From contig CM059040.1 in the NCBI GenBank assembly GCA_030279155.1, positions 18,112,067 through 18,176,066 of the forward strand: a stretch of DNA of 64,000 bases, read 5' to 3'. The notes below the pieces were generated by a model. It worked only from the letters and a program-made list of their open reading frames with translations, did no database searches and was not told the origin of the DNA. This DNA is from Forsythia viridissima. Taxonomy: Eukaryota; Streptophyta; Magnoliopsida; Lamiales; Oleaceae. A program made the position numbers and the translations under genes. Positions 10,581 to 22,095 of the stretch are shown piece after piece (position 1 is the stretch's first letter; the number at the start of each line of letters is the position of its first letter).

Positions 10581-13500
10581 AAGTAACACGTAGTAACATA
10601 TATGCTACTACTATAAAAATATTTTTTTTAAATGAAAAATTGAAATATTTATTTTAAATCAAAATAATTTATTTTTAAAAAAATTATAAAAAGGTAAAAT
10701 ATTAATTTTAATGAAAAATTGAAGTAACTTGTAATAACATATATGTTGCATGTATAAAAATGTTATTTTAAAATTAAAAAAATTGAAATATTAAAGAAAA
10801 ATAATATATTTTTAAATAAATATAAAGTGTTAATTTTATTGTAAATGAGCAAGTAACATATATGTTAGTAGTATAAAAATGTTGTTTTAAATGAAAAATT
10901 GAAATATTGATTTTAAATGAAAAGAATGTATTTTTAAAAAATTAATAAAAATAGAGAAATGGTAAAATATCGATTTTAATGAAAAATGAGGAAGTAACAT
11001 ATATGTTACCCGTGTAAAAATATTTTTTTTAAGATAAAGGAATTGAAATATTAATTTTAAAGAAAAATAACGTATTTTTTAAATAATTATAAAGTATTGA
11101 TTTTATTGCAAATGAACAAATATCACATAGTAACATATATGTTACTAGTTTAAAAATGTTGTTTTTAAATGAAATATTGAAATATTGATTTTAAATGAAA
11201 ATAACGTATTTTTAAAATTTTTATTAAAATAGAGAAATGGTAAAATATTGATTTTAATGAAAAATAAGGAACTAACATATAGTAATATATATGTTACCTG
11301 TGTAAAAATGTTGTTTTAAAATAAAAAAATTTGAAATATTAATTTTAAAGAAAAATAACATATTTTTTAAATAATTATAAAGTATTGATTTTATTGCAAA
11401 TGAGCAAATAACATATAGTAACATATATGTTACTAGTATAAAAATGTTGTTTTTAAATGATAAATTGAAATATTGAGTTTAAATGAAAAGAATGTATTTT
11501 AAAAAAATTTATAAAAATAGAGAAATGGTAAAATATTGATTTTAATGAAAAATGAGGAACTAACATATAGGTTATATATACTAACATATATGTTACCCGT
11601 GTAAAAATGTTGTTTTAAAATATAAAAAAAATTAAAATATTAATTTTAAAGAAAAATAACGTATTTTTAAATAATTATAAAGTATTGATTTTATTGCAAA
11701 TGAGCAAGTAACACGTAGTAACATATATGCTACTACTATAAAAAATATTTTTTTCAAATGAAAAATTGAAATATTTATTTTAAATGAAAATAATTTATTT
11801 TTAAAAAAATTATAAAAAGGTAAAATATTAATTTTAATGAAAAATTGAAGTAACATGTAATAACATATATGTTGCATGTATAAAAATGTTATTTTAAAAT
11901 TAAAAAAATTGAAATATTAAAGAAAAATAATATATTTTTAAATAAATATAAAGTGTTAATTTTATTGTAAATGAGCAAGTAACATATATGTTAGTAGTAT
12001 AAAAATGTTGTTTTAAATGAAAAATTGAAATATTGATTTTAAATGAAAAGAATGTATTTTTAAAAAATTAATAAAAATAGAGAAATGGTAAAATATCGAT
12101 TTTAATGAAAAATGAGGAAGTAACATATATGTTACCCGTGTAAAAATATTTTTTTTAAGATAAAGGAATTGAAATATTAATTTTAAAGAAAAATAACGTA
12201 TTTTTTAAATAATTATAAAGTATTGATTTTATTGCAAATGAACAAATATCACATAGTAACATATATGTTACTAGTTTAAAAATGTTGTTTTTAAATGAAA
12301 TATTGAAATATTGATTTTAAATGAAAATAACGTATTTTTAAAATTTTTATAAAAATATAGAAATGGTAAAATATTGATTTTAATGAAAAATAAGGAACTA
12401 ACATATAGTAATATATATGTTACCCGTGTAAAAATATTGTTTTAAAATAAAAAAATTTGAAATATTAATTTTAAAGAAAAATAACGTATTTTTTAAATAA
12501 TTATAAAGTATTGATTTTATTGCAAATGAGCAAATAACATATAGTAACATATATGTTAATAGTATAAAAATGTTGTTTTTAAATGATAAATTGAAATATT
12601 GAGTTTAAATGAAAAGAATGTATTTTTAAAAAATTTATAAAAATAGAGAAATGGTAAAATATTGATTTTAATGAAAAATGAGGAACTAACATATAGGTTA
12701 TATATACTAACATATATGTTACCCGTGTAAAAATGTTGTTTTAAAATATAAAAAAAATTAAAATATTAATTTTAAAGAAAAATAACGTATTTTTAAATAA
12801 TTATAAAGTATTGATTTTATTGCAAATGAGCAAGTAACACGTAGTAACATATATGCTACTACTATAAAAATATTTTTTTTAAATGAAAAATTGAAATATT
12901 TATTTTAAATGAAAATAATTTATTTTTAAAAAAATTATAAAAAGGTAAAATATTAATTTTAATGAAAAATTGAAGTAACATGTAATAACATATATGTTGC
13001 ATGTATAAAAATGTTATTTTAAAATTAAAAAAATTGAAATATTAAAGAAAAATAATATATTTTTAAATAAATATAAAGTGTTAATTTTATTGTAAATGAG
13101 CAAGTAACATATATGTTAGTAGTATAAAAATGTTGTTTTAAATGAAAAATTGAAATATTGATTTTAAATGAAAAGAATGTATTTTTAAAAAATTAATAAA
13201 AATAGAGAAATGGTAAAATATCGATTTTAATGAAAAATGAGGAAGTAACATATATGTTACCCGTGTAAAAATATTTTTTTAAGATAAAGGAATTGAAATA
13301 TTAATTTTAAAGAAAAATAACGTATTTTTTAAATAATTATAAAGTATTGATTTTATTGCAAATGAACAAATATCACATAGTAACATATATGTTACTAGTT
13401 TAAAAATGTTGTTTTTAAATGAAATATTGAAATATTGATTTTAAATGAAAATAACGTATTTTTAAAATTTTTATAAAAATAGAGAAATGGTAAAATATTG

Positions 13501-15080
13501 ATTTTAATGAAAAATAAGGAACTAACATATAGTAATATATATGTTACCCGTGTAAAAATATTGTTTTAAAATAAAAAAATTTGAAATATTAATTTTAAAG
13601 AAAAATAACGTATTTTTTAAATAATTATAAAGTATTGATTTTATTGCAAATGAGCAAATAACATATAGTAACATATATGTTAATAGTATAAAAATGTTGT
13701 TTTTAAATGATAAATTGAAATATTGAGTTTAAATGAAAAGAATGTATTTTTAAAAAATTTATAAAAATAGAGAAATGGTAAAATATTGATTTTAATGAAA
13801 AATGAGGAACTAACATATAAGTTATATATACTAACATATATGTTACCCGTGTAAAAATGTTGTTTTAAAATATAAAAAAAATTAAAATATTAATTTTAAA
13901 GAAAAATAACGTATTTTTAAATAATTATAAAGTATTGATTTTATTGCAAATGAGCAAGTAACACGTAGTAACATATATGCTACTACTATAAAAATATTTT
14001 TTTTAAATGAAAAATTGAAATATTTATTTTAAATGAAAATAATTTATTTTTAAAAAAATTATAAAAAGGTAAAATATTAATTTTAATGAAAAATTGAAGT
14101 AACATGTAATAACATATATGTTGCATGTATAAAAATGTTATTTTAAAATTAAAAAAATTGAAATATTAAAGAAAAATAATATATTTTTAAATAAATATAA
14201 AGTGTTAATTTTATTGTAAATAAGCAAGTAACATATATGTTAGTAGTATAAAAATGTTGTTTTAAATGAAAAATTGAAATATTGATTTTAAATGAAAAGA
14301 ATGTATTTTTAAAAAATTAATAAAAATAGAGAAATGGTAAAATATCGATTTTAATGAAAAATGAGGAAGTAACATATATGTTACCCGTGTAAAAATATTT
14401 TTTTTAAGATAAAGGAATTGAAATATTAATTTTAAAGAAAAATAACGTATTTTTTAAATAATTATAAAGTATTGATTTTATTGCAAATGAACAAATATCA
14501 CATAGTAACATATATGTTACTAGTTTAAAAATGTTGTTTTTAAATGAAATATTGAAATATTGATTTTAAATGAAAATAACGTATTTTTAAAATTTTTATA
14601 AAAATAGAGAAATGGTAAAATATTGATTTTAATGAAAAATAAGGAACTAACATATAGTAATATATATGTTACCCATGTAAAAATGTTGTTTTAAAATAAA
14701 AAAATTTGAAATATTAATTTTAAAGAAAAATAACGTATTTTTTAAATAATTATAAAGTATTGATTTTATTGCAAATGAGCAAATAACATATAGTAACATA
14801 TATGTTACTAGTATAAAAATGTTGTTTTTAAATGATAAATTGAAATATTGAGTTTAAATGAAAAGAATGTATTTTTTAAAAATTTATAAAAATAGAGAAA
14901 TGGTAAAATATTGATTTTAATGAAAAATGAGGAACTAACATATAAGTTATATATACTAACATATATGTTACCCGTGTTAAAATGTTGTTTTAAAATATAA
15001 AAAAAATTAAAATATTAATTTTAAAGAAAAATAACGTATTTTTAAATAATTATAAAGTATTGATTTTATTGCAAATGAGC
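10581..15080 (+). repeat. Higher-order repeat, ~1125 bp x 4
   Basis: The landmark AAGTAACACGTAGTAACATA occurs at 10581, 11706, 12832 and 13956, spacings of 1125, 1126 and 1124 bases, with a diverged fifth start at about 15081. The copies are almost identical, unlike the monomers within each copy (8 palindromes per unit), showing recent amplification of the eight-monomer block. Confidence 0.9.
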
Positions 15081-16440
15081 GAGTAACAAATAGTAACATA
15101 TATGTTACTAGTATAAAAATGTTGTTTTAAATAAAAATTTAAAATATTGATTTTAAATGAAAAGAATGTATTTTTAAAAATTTTATAAAAATAGAGAAAT
15201 AGTAAAATATCGATTTTAATGAAAAATGAGGAAGTAATATATAGTAACATATATATGTTACCCGTGTAAAAATATTTTTTTAAGATAAAAGAATTGAAAT
15301 ATTAATTTAAAAGAAAAATAACATATTTTTTAAATAATTATAAAGTATTGATTTTATTGCAAATGAGCAAATAATACATAGTAACATATACGTTACTACT
15401 ATAAAAATATTGTTTTTAAATGAAAAATTGAAATATTGATTTTAAATGAAAAGAATGTATTTTTAAAAAATTTATGAAACTAGGGAAATGGTAAAATATT
15501 AATTTTAGTAAAATATTAATTTTAATGGAAAATGAGGAACTAACATATAGTAACATATATATTAACCGTGTAAAAATGTTGCTTTAAAATAATAAAAAAA
15601 ATTGAAATATTAATTTTAAAGAAAAATAACATATTTTAAAATAATTATAAAGTATTGATTTTATTGCAAATGATCAAGTATCACATAGTAACATATATGT
15701 TACTAGTATAAAAATGTTGTTTTAAATGAAAAATTAACATATCGATTTTAAATTAAGATAATGTATTTTTTTAAAAATTTGTAAAAATAGAAAAATAGTA
15801 AAATATTAATTTTAATGAAATATGAGGAAGTAACATATATGTTACTCGTGTAAAAATGTTGTTTTAAAATAAAAAAATTGAAATATTAATTTAGAAGAAA
15901 AATAACGAAATTTTAAAATAATTATAAAGTATTGATTTAATTGTAAATGAGCAAGTAACACATAGTAACATATATGTTACTAGTATAAAAATATTTTTTT
16001 AAAATAAAAATAAAAATATTGATTTTAAATGAAAAAAATGTATTTTCAAAAAATTTATAAAAATAGAGAAATGGTAAAATATTGATTTTAATGAAAAATG
16101 AGGAAGTAACATATAGAGAAATGTAGTTTGAAAATATAAAAAAAAATTAAAGAAAGATAACGTATTTTTTAATAATTATAAAGTGTTGATTTTATTGCAA
16201 ATGAGCAAGTAACACATAGTAACATATATGTTACTAGTATAAAAATGTTGTTTTAACTGAAAAATTAAAATATTGATTTTAAATGAAAATAATGTATTTT
16301 TAAAAAATTTATAAAAATAGAGAAATGGTAAAATATTGATTTTAATGAAAAATGAGAAAGTAACATATAGTAACATATATGTTACCCGTGTAAATATTAA
16401 TTTTAAAGAGAAATAACGTATTTTTTAAGTAATTATAAAT

Positions 16441-17098
16441 TATTGATTAAAAAACGAAATGCACATGTGTGTTACCATAATTTAAATTAAAGTAACATAT
16501 GTGTTACCATAATTTAAAATTGTATACAAATATTTTTTTTCGTTTAGGTGAAAATTCGAGTGTAAAGTCAAATATTTAATTGAAAGTGCACTTATTTTGA
16601 CCACTAAAATTGCACTTATTTTGGCCACTAAAATCAAGGATTTGGAGAACCAAACCTTGAAAATGTATAAAGTTGAAGGACCTAATTGAGATGACTTAAC
16701 TGAAAGATAATTGAAAACTGTGGGACCAAAGTGTAAAGATGTAAAAAGTTGAAAGATCTAAGATGCAATTTTTGGAGGACTTAACTGAAAGATAATTAAA
16801 AATTTGGAAACTAAAGTGCAAATATGTAAAAGATGAATGACCTAAGATGTAATTTTTGGATGACTTAATTGAAATATAATTGAAAATATAAGGACTAAAG
16901 TGAATATTATATAAAGTACATGGACTAATATACAATAAATAAATGACACATCATCATGCCACATTATAAAATATTGTGTTTAATGAAATGATGTATTTTT
17001 TAAATCAAACCATGAAAATGAGGTATTTTTTGAAAAATTAAAAAAAGAGGTATTTTTTAACTTTTTTACAAAAAATATGACTCTTGTCAACTTTGCCC
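16441..17098. repeat. Right arm of the 10-kb element with ~85-bp tandem repeat
   Basis: The word GACTTAACTGAAAGATAATT occurs at 16693 and 16778 and a variant at 16862 (periods 85 and 84). Before it stand two TGTTACCATAATTTAAA words (about 16470-16530). After it comes AATGAAATGATGTATTTTTT and then CCATGAAAATGAGGTATTTT, which recur in reverse at 53398-53460, and finally the TIR. Confidence 0.7.
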
Positions 17099-17107
17099 TA
17101 ATAAAAT

Positions 17108-17624
17108 AAACAAAAAAAACGGCCTAGACCCAACATGGTACTTGCGGACTGTGCCGACTTCAACATTATAAGATAGATCTATGATTGTTAAGGGATAAAT
17201 CTCATCTTGATTAAATACCAAAATATTAATTTATTCTTCTTAACAATATTGACATTTTAATATGGAACTTTAAGTATTAATATGATATCAGAGTTCATTA
17301 AGCTCAAATGAACAATTCAATCTGTTTAACTCAAAAGAGTATTCAGATTCTAAAATTGGTGTGCTCGAACAAATGTCAAAACTATAACAACTCTTCTAAC
17401 AAGGTTAACCTTTTAAAATGCAACTCAAGTCTTAATAGTATCAAAGTCCATTGAGCTTCAATAAGCAATCCGATCCTACTAAGGCTCAAAATGAGCATAC
17501 GGATTCCACTATCGGTATTCTCAAACAGGTCACCATCTTGTAAGAATAAGTTAAAAGATAAATTCAAAACAATTATATATCAACATATTAACCAACATAT
17601 AAAGGTTGGAGCTATTCCTTTTAA
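17108..17624 (+). repeat. Paralogous block copy 1 (right part) with TRIM-like repeat
   Basis: From 17125 this matches 18975 onward (for example TATGATTGTTAAGGGATAAAT against TATGATTATTAAGGGATAAAT). It continues into the TRIM-like family: ATATGATATCAGAGTTCATTAAGC near 17278, repeated with differences from about 17390. It is interrupted by a PIF MITE at 17625 and resumes at 18024-18065. Confidence 0.55.
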
Positions 17625-18023
17625 GAGAATCTCCAATGCACTCCGTCTATTGTTTTTTTAGATGTGTCACATAAGTACAATTAGACGGAGTTATAAAAAA
17701 CCATCTCCCATGCATGCATGTGCCACACCAAAATATAGACTCCGTCTAAATTTAGATGGACTTCTAGATGAAGTGACTCAACAAATTTAAATTCAACTCA
17801 GCATTTTATTAAAAAAAAAGTCTATTATGTGGGCTTTTATTTTTTTTTATTATTTTAAACAAATTGATACCTCATAAGCGGTAACATTGGTTTTATACGG
17901 AGCTCATTGGAGATGAATTTTTAATTTGACATTCTCAATAGACGTAGTGCCACATGGACTGAAAATCCGTTTATTTTACTTGTCACGTAGATTTTAATAG
18001 ACGGAGTGCATTGGAGATATTCT
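17625..18023. mobile_element. PIF/Harbinger MITE, 399 bp
   Basis: Terminal inverted repeats GAGAATCTCCAATGCACTCC (left) and GAATATCTCCAATGCACTCC (right, other strand) extend into GTCTATT. A 3-bp TAA target duplication lies at 17622-17624 and 18024-18026. It interrupts a TRIM-like repeat whose two halves join across the insert. No open frame. Confidence 0.85.
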
Positions 18024-18109
18024 AACAAAGTTGACCTTTTAAGATAAAATTTCAAATCTTAATAATGATCTATCTTTGAAGGGAAAAAAGTCGTGACAAA
18101 ACTTACTAA

Positions 18110-18281
18110 GCGTATGTTTGGTATTGCTGAAATTATTTTTTAAATGTTTATATTATAAGTTGTTGGTGAATGTGTATATAGAAAATAGGTTGTAAGTTGT
18201 GAATCTTATGAAATATGTGAATAAAAATTATGATTGATCAATTCAACTGAAATTATAATTTAAACACATTTAAACATGTGC
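18110..18281. mobile_element. PIF/Harbinger-type MITE, 172 bp
   Basis: Ends GCGTATGTTTGG (left) and GCACATGTTTAA (right, other strand) flanked by TAA at 18107-18109 and 18282-18284. The interior resembles 19205-19380 (AAGTTGT...GTGAAT/ATTTTGTGAAATATGTG words). Confidence 0.65.
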
Positions 18282-18748
18282 TAAGTCATGCATGACGGTG
18301 ATGAGAAATTATTCAAAGTCTTCTTTTCTTTAACATGTTTATGAAAATTTAGTCGAGGTAGTACAAAGACTGTCAAAACTCTTAAATGTTATTTTATGGA
18401 CTTGGGCTACCTCATTTTCAACGTAGAAACCAAATGAAAAAAACAAACTTAAATGTTATTATGATGTGATGGCCACTACCTCATTTTGACTTGACCCTTT
18501 AGGCTTTTCCAGCTTTTATTTCTTTGTTAATCAGCCACCAGTTTCATGAAAGCAGTCATGAACACAACAATAACGGAGAATGATGCCATCTCAACGTAAA
18601 CATCATAAGTGAGTAAAAGATCACTTTCAAAACAATAACATTGACAGCCCCGTGCACACTATGTCAACCTCTTCTCAATTCTCATTACTTAGCGAGCACC
18701 TGACAAAATTGTAAAATTATGAGCCTCTACAACTCTACGCGCCTGCAG

Positions 18749-19040
18749 TTCAAGCCCATCTGGAGTTCACACATAACCCAAGTTGAGGGTAAGACAAGGG
18801 TCCTCTATATCTTGAAGAACCAACAAAAGCTCATGTGAAGATTTTAACTTGGTAGGCCCATGGCAGCCCGGTACAAGCCGTGCCATGGACCAACCTGCTT
18901 GTTAGCATGTGGTTGTGCAAGCTATAACACGAGAGATTTTTTTTTTAAAAAAAAATAAATAAAGAAAACTGTTCAGACCTTACATGGGTAGTAGCTGTAG
19001 TATGTAGACCGTGCCAACCTCAACATTACAAGATAGATGT
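18749..19040 (+). repeat. Paralogous block, copy 2 (lacks the 10-kb element)
   Basis: Matches 6865-7129 and then, after only ~50 bases of T/A-rich sequence (18925-18970), matches 17108 onward. This gives an approximate empty site for the 7139-17098 insertion. Confidence 0.7.
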
Positions 19041-19204
19041 ATGATTATTAAGGGATAAATTTTACATCGATTAAATACAAAAAATTAACTAACATATAAA
19101 GGATGGAGCTACTCCTAACAAGATTCACCTTTTAAAATGAAACTCCTAATATTAATATAGTATCAGGGCTCATTAAGCTTAAATGAGCAATTCAACTCGA
19201 CTAA
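19041..19204 (+). repeat. TRIM-like repeat, third forward copy
   Basis: Carries AACATATAAAGGATGGAGCT, 'cctaacaagattcaccttttaaaatg' type words and TAGTATCAGGGCTCATTAAGC. It is split by the MITE at 19205 and continues at about 19381-19440. Confidence 0.5.
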
Positions 19205-19380
19205 GTGAATGTTTGGCATGCTAAAATTATTTTTAAAGTGATTATAAGTTGTAAATTTTGTGAAATATGTGGATAATAAGTAAGTAGTAGGTTGCGGATC
19301 CTACGAAATGTGTGATTAAAAAATATATTTGACCAATTTGACTAACTTAAATTATAATATAAGTATAGCCAAACCTAGGC
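19205..19380. mobile_element. PIF/Harbinger-type MITE, 176 bp
   Basis: Ends GTGAATGTTTGGCA and, on the other strand, GCCTAGGTTTGGCT; flanked by TAA at 19202-19204 and 19381-19383. Same family as 18110-18281. Confidence 0.7.
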
Positions 19381-19440
19381 TAAAGATCAAAAGAGCATTC
19401 GAAATTTAAAATTAGTGTATTCAATCAAGTATCAAAATAT

Positions 19441-19803
19441 TGACCACACCGTGCACACTATGACTACCACAACATCATACTAAGCATTGTTATCAATAGA
19501 TTTGAGATCGACTCGACTCCATTCAATTCATTGTAGATCCTGTCTCATGCACACTCGAATGCAAAATCATAAGGAGAACGCATATTTTTAGATCAAGGCT
19601 GTGGCAAAAAATGCACCATTATAATCCATTACCCAACAATGGCTACAAATTTGGAAAATTGTCGACCTCTTCTGAGTTCTCAATAGAGCACCTGACAAAA
19701 TGGTAAAATTATGAGCCGCTACAAGCCTGCAGTTACGCCTACTTTACACAGGAGAAAGAAATACCAAAAAGTCAAAGAACTATACATAGAATTTCTTCAG
19801 TTC
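19441..19803. other. 3' flank of the receptor gene
   Basis: Probably contains the 3' UTR of the minus-strand receptor-like gene. No separate gene or repeat seen. Confidence 0.4.
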
Positions 19804-22095
19804 CTATGTTGCTTCGTCCGATTCCCATGACTCTTTTGGCGGCCTGAGAAGGGTAAAAGGATTTGGTGGAAGATCAACAGGCAATGTGCCTTCTAAAACT
19901 TGCATTACCTCACCCATTGATGGCCTCATTCGCTCATCAACATGAAGACACCAAAATGCAATGCGTAATGCATGCTCCAACTCTTTCGAATTTACCCCGC
20001 CATCAATCTGCGCATCAGGTACCATCTCAGCATGACCCTCCACCCATTTTTCATATGCCCATTCACACAAATCTTCAGCATTTTGGTACCCGCTGATCAA
20101 TACGAGCAACAGCTTGCCAAAGTCTCTGACATCAGTCTCTGCCAATCCCCCAACTTCAGACACCTCAGATAGAATAGTCCTCAGTCCATATTCTGTCACC
20201 TTGGCTTCCAAGTTATCGTCCAAAACAACATTCTCACATTTTAAATTGCCATGGCTCACAAAGTCTCTGCACCCAGTATGCAGGTAAGACATGGCCCTTG
20301 CGACTGCTAAGCAAATTTCCATTCTCTTTCCCCATGTTAGACTCTTGCACAGCTTAGGGTCTTCCAAACATTTCCTGAGCGACCCATTATTGACAAACTC
20401 ATATGCCAAAAATCTATGGCCTGGCTCAAAACAGTAACCTTCCAGCTTCACCAGGTTCTTGTGATGAATGCTTCCGATTCTTGAAACTGCAGTTCTTAAC
20501 TTCCTCAGTTCAACAGTTGAATCAAGCTCTTTGACTGCAACTGGCCTGTTATCTGGAAGTATACCTCTAAACATCTTTGGTCCAATCTCGTGCTTGAAAT
20601 CTTCTGTGAGGCCCCTGATTTCACAGTAGGATAGTGTGATGCATCCTTCAGTAATTGGACGTACATCTGATTTTGTAGATTTTTTCTGGATTTTTGCCCT
20701 TCTCTTGAATGCATAAAAACCAAGTCCAAATTGTATCAAAATAAACACGAAAAATGTAGTGGCAGAAATTCCAACAAGACAAGGAATGCAAATTCCAGAC
20801 GATGAATTCTGACGAATGTTTTCCAGGGAAGATGGAGCGGACTTGGGGAATGTGGGCAAAACAGCCATGGGATCTGAACAGGTCTTAACATAAGATATCG
20901 AACTCAAAGAGGCATCAAACTTACCACTGATGTATTGTGTTTTCATAATGCGGCACAGTGGGATTTGATCATTGGTGAAGGACACAGCAGTGCAAGTTGG
21001 GTCTTTCTTGCACAAGTTTTTACATCTTTGTTGACTTGTTCGTACAACCGTTTCACTCGCTGGGTAAATCCCATACAGCAACGTATGCTCATATGTAATC
21101 AAAGATCCACTCGATTCGCAATTTTGGTGATAGGGAACCAAACATTTCGAGTTAGATTCACCGTTTCCCGTAAATGGACATCTGCAAACATGAGAGCCAG
21201 ATGCATTAAGGGCACAAATACCACGGAGGCCACATGTTGCAAAGACGTCACATTGATTATCAAATGCTTGCCAAACTGACCTCCATGATTTTGAAGCATT
21301 TAGCCAAGAGTACATTCGAAGGTTTCCATCAGCATCTAACCGAAGAAACCTAAAATTTACATCAGAATCATTATGGTCTTCACCAAATATAGACCAAACA
21401 GATTCAGATCTTTGGTCAAGTAATCGAAGTGTTCCATCAGAGCTAAGTGTCACATGGAGAGTTGATTGAGAAGGATTTCCATTGGTCCAGTAAACCACAC
21501 TGGTTTCCCACCTAAGCTGCAGCTGACCTGAACCATTCATAAAAAGACTGTAATAACTTGACACGGAATTTTTGACAGGAGGACGAAGCATTTGGTGAAC
21601 TGATAAATTCTGCCCGGGGAGAAGTGTGTCACATGGAGCATCAAAGCTTTGCCAAATAGGATCTTTATCTTGGTTCAATAGAACAAGATTGCCATCGTTG
21701 CCAAGAACTGCTGATGCAACAGATGCATTTCTAGTCTTGCTAGTCCAAGCAATATCTCCCATGAGAGAATCAAATAAAACTAACTCGCCTTCTTGAGTAA
21801 GTTGGAAATATGACTTGCTACCAACTGTACGGTCAGCTCCAGCTACCCAAACCACGGTTTGTTTATCGACTGTAACACAACTTGAATTGAAGCGGATCCC
21901 GACACTATATTGGTTGAATACATTAAAGAACCCAACTGCAAAGTCCCCATTTGAGGAAAGCCAATAGTTGTTTTCCTCTACTGAAAGTTTCGAACCCAAA
22001 GGAATTTGCGAATTGCCATCAGAGAAAAGCAATAAGGTAAACAAAAAATAGAGAAGGAAAGAAAATCTGAAGACCGTTCTTTCTATCCCGGGCAT
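19804..22095 (-). CDS. G-type lectin S-receptor-like protein (SD3-1-like), probable pseudokinase
   Basis: A single 763-residue exon, the length expected of SD3-1-type receptors. Domain order: signal peptide about 1-30 (hydrophobic FLLYFLFTLLLF); B-lectin domain about 35-165 with WLSSNGDFAVGFF and GNLVLL; a second lectin-like segment to ~275; a cysteine-rich EGF-like stretch 280-320 with CDVFATCGLRGIC; a PAN-like domain 326-408; one membrane helix about 436-462 followed by basic KRR; a kinase-like domain about 500-738. VAVK keeps the lysine (522), but HRD is HGN (615-617), DFG is EYG (635-637) and no GxGxxG loop is seen, so phosphotransfer is unlikely. It should sit in the plasma membrane and bind an unknown ligand; signalling would need a partner kinase. 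Residues PPKESWESDEAT end the tail. The lone start fits the signal peptide. No frame damage is seen. Confidence 0.92.
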   Translation of the reverse strand: MPGIERTVFRFSFLLYFLFTLLLFSDGNSQIPLGSKLSVEENNYWLSSNGDFAVGFFNVFNQYSVGIRFNSSCVTVDKQTVVWVAGADRTVGSKSYFQLTQEGELVLFDSLMGDIAWTSKTRNASVASAVLGNDGNLVLLNQDKDPIWQSFDAPCDTLLPGQNLSVHQMLRPPVKNSVSSYYSLFMNGSGQLQLRWETSVVYWTNGNPSQSTLHVTLSSDGTLRLLDQRSESVWSIFGEDHNDSDVNFRFLRLDADGNLRMYSWLNASKSWRSVWQAFDNQCDVFATCGLRGICALNASGSHVCRCPFTGNGESNSKCLVPYHQNCESSGSLITYEHTLLYGIYPASETVVRTSQQRCKNLCKKDPTCTAVSFTNDQIPLCRIMKTQYISGKFDASLSSISYVKTCSDPMAVLPTFPKSAPSSLENIRQNSSSGICIPCLVGISATTFFVFILIQFGLGFYAFKRRAKIQKKSTKSDVRPITEGCITLSYCEIRGLTEDFKHEIGPKMFRGILPDNRPVAVKELDSTVELRKLRTAVSRIGSIHHKNLVKLEGYCFEPGHRFLAYEFVNNGSLRKCLEDPKLCKSLTWGKRMEICLAVARAMSYLHTGCRDFVSHGNLKCENVVLDDNLEAKVTEYGLRTILSEVSEVGGLAETDVRDFGKLLLVLISGYQNAEDLCEWAYEKWVEGHAEMVPDAQIDGGVNSKELEHALRIAFWCLHVDERMRPSMGEVMQVLEGTLPVDLPPNPFTLLRPPKESWESDEAT

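Larger units (their letters stand above)
9180..16440. repeat. AT-rich satellite array with palindrome TAACATATATGTTA
   Basis: Diverged tandem monomers of ~140 bases, alternating in two types so that ~280 bases make a dimer. Each monomer has the palindrome (G)TAACATATATGTTA(C), then AAAAATGTTGTTTTAAA, then TATTGATTTTA or TATTAATTTTA, then a variable GTATTTTTAAA stretch. One type carries TTATTGCAAATGAGCAAGTAA before the palindrome; the other carries AATGAAAAATGAGGAAGTAA. Short open frames (starting MLLYV or similar on the minus strand) are by-products of the repeat and are not genes. Confidence 0.9.
7139..17098. mobile_element. MULE-like element, 9.96 kb, filled with satellite
   Basis: An exact 9-bp target duplication TAATAAAAT flanks it at 7130-7138 and 17099-17107. 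The ends form an imperfect inverted repeat of ~60 bases: left GGGATAAATAGC... and right (other strand) GGGCAAAGTTGAC..., both continuing through a T-rich run into AAAAAAGTT and then ATACC(C)TC. Weak TIRs with a 9-bp duplication fit VANDAL-like or other MULEs. A paralogous block at 18749-19040 shows the sequence without the insert. The left 2 kb (7139-9180) has no recognisable transposase; the rest is an AT-rich tandem array (9180-16440) and an 85-bp repeat. It may be non-autonomous or too decayed to recognise. Confidence 0.75.

Noticed and set aside
9230..16376. Series of 60-82-residue minus-strand frames starting MLLYV, MLLSV or similar
   Set aside because: They recur once per satellite monomer, have very low complexity (F, I, K, N, Y) and follow directly from the repeat; no selection for coding is visible.
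9180..16440. CRISPR-like array
   Set aside because: Regular repeats are present but there are no unique spacers, and the context is a plant chromosome.
19863..21279. Plus-strand and alternative minus-strand frames within the receptor gene
   Set aside because: They lie within the 763-residue receptor frame and show no motifs of their own.
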